Source of the DNA: Trematomus loennbergii
Lineage: Eukaryota; Chordata; Actinopteri; Perciformes; Nototheniidae
Assembly (NCBI GenBank): GCA_012861695.1
Contig: JAAOOA010001127.1
Coordinates: forward strand, 62,001 to 126,000
Direction: 5' to 3'
Length of the DNA stretch: 64,000 nucleotides
Shown piece by piece: positions 24,861 through 64,000 of this stretch. The notes beneath the pieces are model-generated. The model was not told the DNA's origin, ran no database searches, and was given only the letters and a program-made list of their open reading frames with translations. The stretch's first letter is position 1, and the number at the start of each line of letters is the position of its first letter. The translations under genes and the position numbers were made by a program.

Positions 24861-26920
24861 TGCCTTTTTTAACAGCATTTGAAAAGGTCTCTAATGCTTG
24901 TTAATTGTAGTTTTTTAAACGTCTACCCCCGTCTTTGCTCTGCTCTCTTGAGTGAGGCGACCTGAATGAGAAACTCGGCGACACAGAGAAACCTTTCTTT
25001 CAGCTCCTGCCTCCTAACTGCCCGTCGCTATGACGACAGAGGATTTGAGATGGGTTATCTGATGCTTTTTTCCGGACTGTGTGTCTGAGTGTTTTTGTGA
25101 AAGAAAAGGAGAAAGTTTGAAGCTTAAAAGGACTCTAATGATACTAGAGTATACAGTTCATCTGATAGTTAGTGATGGATAATTAATATCACTATTTATT
25201 ACAGCCTGTAGGAGAAAATCATAACTCAAAAATCCTTAAAATTAGGTTTTTTAGCAGCTTTTTTGGACACACTCCATCAAGGATTTCAGCATTTGCAGAC
25301 CATTTACATGCACTTGATTTCTCAATGTCAACATATTAAGAGAGGTTCATTTAAACACTGAATGATGCAGGGTTTCTCTGGGTTTATCCAAAAGGTATTT
25401 AATGCATGTTTGGCTTGAAAAGAGAAATAATAATGTGTTTTTTCTAGGTGTTATTAAACATAGTTTGCTGGAAAAGTTTTCTGACAATACGCCCAAAACA
25501 TCTTTCCAATATCCTCTAATTATTATACAGTCCATTTTTTAAGTTTCTAATACATTCCGTCACATTTCTGTGAAACATTGTGCCGTTTATATGAAGTGTG
25601 AAACCGTTCGGAAAGTGAGTTTGTGCTCCAGTGGTTTTCATGTTGAGGACAGGATAATATCCCCATCAGCACCACCACACTTTCATGGAGTAATAATGAA
25701 TTTTGTCACTCGTAAAGGTTAGCTCTGAAGTGGAGTCAAGCGTTTGAATTTGTCCCGTGTAACCCCTCACCTCGTATTAACTCTGGCGTCACTGTTTAAT
25801 CGCCCCTCCCTGAGAGCAGCGCTGTGTACGGTGTAGCCACGCAACTAAGACATGATGTGATTGTCGCTGGCGTCTGGAATCAGCTTTTCCTACTTTCCCC
25901 ATCGTTTGTTTAATCTCGGGGCCATGTGTATGCGTGGGGCTGACTCTGTGTGTGTGCTGACGTATGTGTCCATTTAAACGTACGTAATTATATTTGTCGG
26001 TGTGTGTGTGAGCATGAGAAAGGCCGGTCCGCGGTGACCAATAAAACAACAGATTTACGACGCTGCCCTGTAGGTGCAAGCTCGCCCACTTCCTTTTCTT
26101 GGGAAGGCCTCTGTCATCAAGAAGCCATTTCCCATAACAGCATTCATTTGGGGGTTTTGTGTGCACTGGCTGTGGGTAAAGCAACCTTTTAATTTCTAAT
26201 AATGTCATTATGTAAAGCTCTAGCATTGGTGTAGCGGCCCCTCACCCCCTCCTCCAGCTTGCACTGAAACAATTGTATACACATAACATATTTAATTTAC
26301 TTAAACCGATATATTCCTGCAATTTAACTGATCTGCATATTGAAGTATGAATGCTTGTTGTTTGTATGTTGTCTTCTCCTGGATGTTGTACGTCTCTTTT
26401 TGTTTTGATGGCACCTTAAAAAAAAGGACTAGCTCTGCTCATCTCGTTGCAATTCTTTATTATTGCGTCCCTTTTTTGTACCTGCGATGGCACTTTTTGC
26501 TGTGAGACTAATGAAGAATTCTGATTGTGATTCTGAAAAGGAATCATTAGAGACAGTTTTACAAGCTGGAGGTGTGTTAGAAATTCAGATGTATGCACAT
26601 AGGAACTGGTCAAAGAGGAGGAAGCAGAAACCCCCCAAGAAAGCTCCATCAAATATAAATGAGGCCAAATGAGGGTGACAGACGAAGGGTCCTACAAATC
26701 CAGCAGCTGTGCATGTCTGAACAATTTGAGTCCTTAATAATTGAAGCATCAGTCCGTGTACCTCAGGAAAACACACACCTTTTTGCTTTTATTTGAGTAT
26801 GCTCAAGCTAAACCTGATTGGTTTGAACTTAACTTGATGTCAGCATTGGTTGGTCCACTTTTCCTGGTTTTCACAAATAGGAAACAAGGAAGTAAAAGGA
26901 GCGAGATGCACTGCACAAGT
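24861..26920. other. No gene recognised
   Basis: About 2 kb of unique-looking sequence. A 145-aa reverse open frame at 25789-26226 has no recognisable domain or splice context. Confidence 0.45.
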
Positions 26921-26921
26921 G

Positions 26922-27410
26922 TTTAACTTGACTTTATTTAGTCATAACATATCTCCCGCTCTATTATCAAACACAGTTACATTTGAGCTAACACTGAGCT
27001 GCTGCATAGCCACTTGTACAGCTTTCAAAACGTTTCCAAAATGCATTTAAAAATGTAGTCTTGTATCCCTCAAACATGGAAGTGTCTTACAGACGTAGCT
27101 GCTAGCTATAGCTAACATCGGCAATCACACATTGTGCGAGTGTTCACAGTGTACGACATGACAGTGTGCTAAGGGAAGTATCCGCATTGAGACCCATTAC
27201 ATTCAGGGAAATTTTTAGTTGGCACACAACGTGTATGTTGTAACTAACTTTTACTTTACTTAGTCATAACATATCTCCCGCTCTACTATCAGACTCAGTT
27301 CCATTTGAGCTAACACTTCCTACTTTAGAGTTTTCAAAACATTTCCAAAATGCATTGTAATGTAGTTTTGTACCCCTGAAACATGGCCGTGTCTTACAGA
27401 GGTAGCAGAC
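26922..27410 (+). repeat. Local duplication, offset 322 bp
   Basis: GTCATAACATATCTCCCGCT at 26941 recurs at 27263, with the following ~130 bp alignable (TTTGAGCTAACACT, TTTCCAAAATGCATT, GTGTCTTACAGA). The copies have diverged by substitutions and small indels. Confidence 0.8.
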
Positions 27411-28060
27411 GTTGTGTTCTCCCTAAGCACACTTCTATTTTTGACAGGTGACTGCTCTTTCCTACGTCCCTCTGTCTCTCACATAGCTGCGGTCAGACTA
27501 GACCTTTCTTTTTGGCAACCTGCTTTGTGTGTTTTATATAATCACACACATCTCCATGTTTGTCCTTTGGAAAGCTTTCCCTGCAGAGGCGGGAGTGTTG
27601 ACCTCACCTCGCTGCCTTCAAATGACATAGAGTTTATGTATATCATCCTGACATTTTACAATGACTGTATGTTGCCGGTTGGATTCCTCTGCGTCCTGAT
27701 TCCTCTCCTCATGTTGCCTCAGACTCCTAATTGGCTTCCCTGCCTCCATCGTCTGTCTCCTCCCGTTCCAGTGGTTTTCCCTCTGTTTCAGATGTAATCC
27801 GGGCCACTTGTATGTTTTCACAAGGATCATATATAGGTATAATTGCAGTGTTGCCTTCCTGCTGTGTGGCTGGCTTATGTACTCACAGGAGGGCTGCAGG
27901 TTTTTAGCTAAGCTCATTCTGCCATTATGTGGGCCATGTCATGCTGGTTGCGTTGTGTATTTATTGTCATGCATTGTTTAGAGTCTCTTTACCCAGTGGT
28001 TTGCTTTTCTTTCTTTTGACCTCCTGTGGATTTATGTAAAAATGATTCCTTTGTTTCAAA
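27411..28060. other. No gene recognised
   Basis: A 127-aa open frame at 27414-27797 is Leu/Pro-rich but unrecognised; the reverse frame overlaps it. Confidence 0.4.
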
Positions 28061-29037
28061 GGTTTTTTTTAATGTGTTTTTTGGTTGTTAGCCTGAAATA
28101 AGGTCTGTGGTTAACAGAAGCTGAAGAGATTTAAATTCTACGACATAAAATACTTCAGTAAATACCCCACTGGTGGATTTAAAACTACGGATGCTAACAA
28201 GTATCTAAATGAAACGACTAAAAGTCATCACGCCCAACGTTAGCCGCCTTTTAGCTTAGCGGTGGGACATGAAGTCATGTGACCGTGCTGTAGTTCCTTT
28301 ATAGCCCAACTTTAGCCTCCTTTAGCTTAGCGGTGGTGACCTGAAGTCATGTGACCGTGCTGTAGTTCCTTTATAGCCCAACATTAGCCCCTTTAGCTTA
28401 GCGGTGGTGACTGAAGTCATGTGACCGTGCTGTAGTTCCTTTATAGCCCAACATTAGCCTCCTTTAGCTTAGCGGTGGTGACCTGAAGTCATGTGACCGT
28501 GCTGTAGTTCCTTTATAGCCCAACATTAGCCTCCTTTAGCTTAGCGGTGGTGACCTGAAGTCATGTGACCGTGCTGTAGTTCCTTTATAGCCCAACATTA
28601 GCCGCCTTTAGCTTAGCGGTGGTGACGTGAAGTCATGTGACCGTGCTGTAGTTCCTTTATAGCCCAACATTAGCCCCTTTAGCTTAGCGGTGGTGACGTG
28701 AAGTCATGTGACCGCTGTAGTTCCGTTATAGCCCAACATTAGCCCTTTAGCTTAGCGGTGGTGACGTGAAGTCATGTGACCGTGCTGTAGTTCCTTTATA
28801 GCCCAACATTAGCCCCTTTAGCTTAGCGGTGGTGACGTGAAGTCATGTGACCGTGCTGTAGTTCCTTTATAGCCCAACATTAGCCTCCTTTAGCTTAGCG
28901 GTGGTGACGTGAAGTCATGTGACCGTGCTGTAGTTCCTTTATAGCCCAACATTAGCCACCTTTAGCTTATCGGTGGTGACGTGAAGTCAGTGTCAGTGTC
29001 GGTCTTCAAAAATACGTCATCACTGCACCACTTTATA
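28061..29037 (+). mobile_element. Family A element with 72-bp array (A4)
   Basis: Left arm (GGTTGTTAGCCTGAAATAAG), array at about 28230-28990 (about 10 units, several shortened at TTAGCCCCTTTAGC) and right end CATCACTGCACCACTTTAT. The left TIR is missing. Confidence 0.82.
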
Positions 29038-29467
29038 GTGCTATTCACAAAATTCTTATATTGTCTATGGCTTGTGGACAGAAGCATTTGAAAAATATTA
29101 TATTCATCTGTTACCGGCAAGTTTTCACTCTCTTAAAGCCTCAAAGCGTGCACACTTTCCTCTGAGCCTTAGTAATTAATCAGATCAGTGGAGAAGCAGT
29201 TGTCTCAGGGGAAGTGTGTGTGTGTGTGTGTGTCGTCTGTGTGTGTGTGTGTGTGTCGTCTGTGTGCTCGACAGCGATGCATACCAGATGTTTTAGAAAT
29301 GAGGTGGGTTTCACTGGAACGTAAACATTCCCAGGGATGTTTGCGGAAAGAAATTCTTCCTCATCTGTGGAGCATGTTCTGCACCCCCCATCCCCCGAGG
29401 AGGGATTGCATCCAGTTTTTTTGCTGTCTTTTATAATGGGGTTCTTGTCATTAAAACCACAGTCTCA

Positions 29468-29513
<46 letters not shown>

Positions 29514-30115
29514 CAGGTTGAATGTTTTAAGCTGCAGTCTACCACTATGGGTGTGACTTTTCTCTATTTGTGTTAGCAAAGTGAAATCTGAGCACGCTTA
29601 CCTGCACATGGAGGAAGTGGGAAAGCGAGACTCGAGGTAAGCCACAACAAAAATACGTCTGCCCCTGATTGGTGGATGAATTGACTAAAGGCTTCTTTTG
29701 GTCTTAGTTAAAAACATTTTTTAGGTGAGTTAGTCGACTGTTTTCGGGCAAAATTACTGCTTTGCAAGAAACTAATGTGCACATCTGTGGTGAAAGATAA
29801 GATTTAAGTGGTGCTTTTGCATGATTCTTTTTGATTTATTCTATTTAATTATACAGATTTGCTGCTTATCAGATAATTTGCATGCATACAAAACCTATAT
29901 ATCACACTACAGGAACTGGAAAACCCCAAAAAGCATGATAGGGCCCCTTAACTTCCATCATTCGACTCGAAAACATACAAACATTAATGCATTTCTGGTT
30001 AATTTACAAATAAAAGAGTACAAAAGGACAGGACAAATCTTTAATATAAGTATCAGTGATAAATGGAAGACTAAACGGTAACTATTACACACCGTCTGTT
30101 ACAGTCTAATATCTA
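29038..30115. other. No gene recognised; GT runs at 29214-29262 and 29470-29510
   Basis: Two short GT microsatellites in unique-looking sequence. GCATGATAGGGCCCCTTAA near 29934-29952 resembles one end of family B without a partner. Confidence 0.45.
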
Positions 30116-30139
30116 TTAAAACCAGTGTGCAGAGTCAAC

Positions 30140-30226
30140 AGAAACCACATCAGTTCTGTTCCTGAAGGTTATCAAAGAGAAGCGAAACCAAAAGTGTGTT
30201 TCATGAGTCTGACTCACAGACTGTAA

Positions 30227-30306
<80 letters not shown>

Positions 30307-30409
30307 CATGAGTAGGTCATTAGGGTCGACTCTCTGTTCCTCAGAAAAAGGTTATCAGAGAGAAGCGAAACCAAAAGTGTGTTTCATGAGCCTGACTCAC
30401 AGACTGTAA

Positions 30410-30462
<53 letters not shown>

Positions 30463-30467
30463 GCACA

Positions 30468-30512
<45 letters not shown>

Positions 30513-30530
30513 CTGAGTAGATCATTAGGG
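30140..30530 (+). repeat. Tandem duplication containing two (CA)n runs
   Basis: AGAGAAGCGAAACCAAAAGT occurs at about 30176 and 30358, each followed by CTGACTCACAGACTGTAACT, a long CA run (30229-30302, 30411-30509) and CATTAGGGTCGAC. Confidence 0.88.
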
Positions 30531-30883
30531 TCGACCTCTCTGCTGCTCTGGGAAGAGAGACGGAGACAAAACATGTCCTCCTCCAGCTCAAAGGCTGGGT
30601 TCATAATGAGTGACATGTTCTCTAACGATACAGCTGGTGTTAAATGTCGAAAAGCTTCCTCTTCGACCCTAAAGCTTCTGCAGGTGTCGGAGTGTCTGGA
30701 TACAAAGATTGTACAGTTAACTATCTAATGGGTCTGATGTTTTTGAACTAGACATCCCCTGCTGTCTACACATACAGTATACATCCCTACGTCTTTTCTT
30801 GCATTTTAGTTCAAACTCTCCAAACCAACCGTAAGACTCTGATATATACTGCTTCGATTATTATGTCTTTCTTCTTTTTTCAG

Positions 30884-63709
<32,826 letters not shown>

Positions 63710-63743
63710 GTAAGGATTTCGGGCCTCACGCCAGCAGACTGGA

Positions 63744-63872
<129 letters not shown>

Positions 63873-63966
63873 AGACACGCTGCCTCCCCCTCAGTGGATG
63901 TTTTACAGCCGGATCCTGTGCCAAGGTGTGTTCGCCACCTGTAGAGCTTTAGAGCAGAGTAGCAAG

Positions 63967-64000
63967 AAAAGTACTCAGATCTTGTTCTTGAGTAAAAGTA
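63967..64000 (+). repeat. Start of another 33-bp array (family D), cut by the window
   Basis: GTACTCAGATCTTGTTCTTG then AGTAAAAGTA is one unit of the array seen at 18.4 and 20.2 kb. Confidence 0.75.

Overview
The window looks like teleost (probably percomorph) chromosomal DNA. Two things point there: a vertebrate gene, smurf2, whose small exons are spread over more than 30 kb, and the dispersed repeat families (hAT-type and TTAA-flanked TIR elements, an L2-like LINE end, a tRNA-derived SINE, long GT microsatellites). No bacterial gene, CRISPR array, rRNA or functional tRNA was seen.

Gene content. One gene is supported: smurf2, encoding a C2-WW-HECT E3 ubiquitin ligase, on the + strand. Ten coding exons (numbered 2-11) lie between 30884 and 63709, all with AG/GT splice sites and matching phases. 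They encode most of the C2 domain, WW1, WW2, WW3 and a short linker. Exon 1 (the first ~18 codons) is not recognisable here and the HECT domain lies beyond the right edge. Exons 7, 8 and 9 carry four single-base deletions relative to the family reading frame, all in short G or C runs; restoring them gives exact phase at every junction, so base-calling or assembly contraction is likelier than a dead gene.

Repeat content. Positions 1-30883 (probably intron 1 or 5' flank) and most introns are made of repeats. The dominant one, here called family A, is a TIR element (ends read roughly TAGAGTGGTGCAGG) with an internal 72-bp tandem array. Eight array-bearing loci occur, at about 1.3, 7.6, 23.8, 28.1, 43.0, 45.4-48.1, 55.9 and 62.4 kb, in both orientations, with some 85 units in total. 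Related copies have one unit or none (14.5, 34.2, 44.5 kb), and a separate 1.7-kb array is built from the element's own end (48.7-50.4 kb). Other families also carry internal minisatellites: a hAT element with a 37-bp array (5.2 and 22.0 kb), a 33-bp array family (14.3, 18.4, 20.2 kb and the right edge), and a TTAA-flanked MITE with a 37-bp array (36.0 kb). Further arrays are a 36-bp CpG-rich array (31.2-32.9 kb), GGTA arrays in a 964-bp tandem duplication (16-17.9 kb), a 58-bp G-rich array (59.5-60.4 kb), a 21-bp array directly after exon 7, and GT runs up to 300 bp.

Layout. 1-30.9 kb: repeat-rich, no recognised gene. 30.9-35.9 kb: exons 2-3, intron with the 36-bp array. 35.9-42.9 kb: exons 3-4, intron with a MITE array and four GT arrays. 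42.9-51.2 kb: exons 4-5, intron with family A loci, nested LINE and hAT, and the higher-order end array. 51.2-59.2 kb: exons 5-9. 59.2-63.7 kb: exons 9-11, intron with the G-rich array and a family A copy flanked by a truncated duplicate of the exon 10 splice acceptor.

The most interesting observations are the repeated birth of tandem arrays inside several unrelated TIR elements in one locus, the higher-order array built from a transposon end, and the decoy copy of exon 10 that would add a stop codon if spliced.
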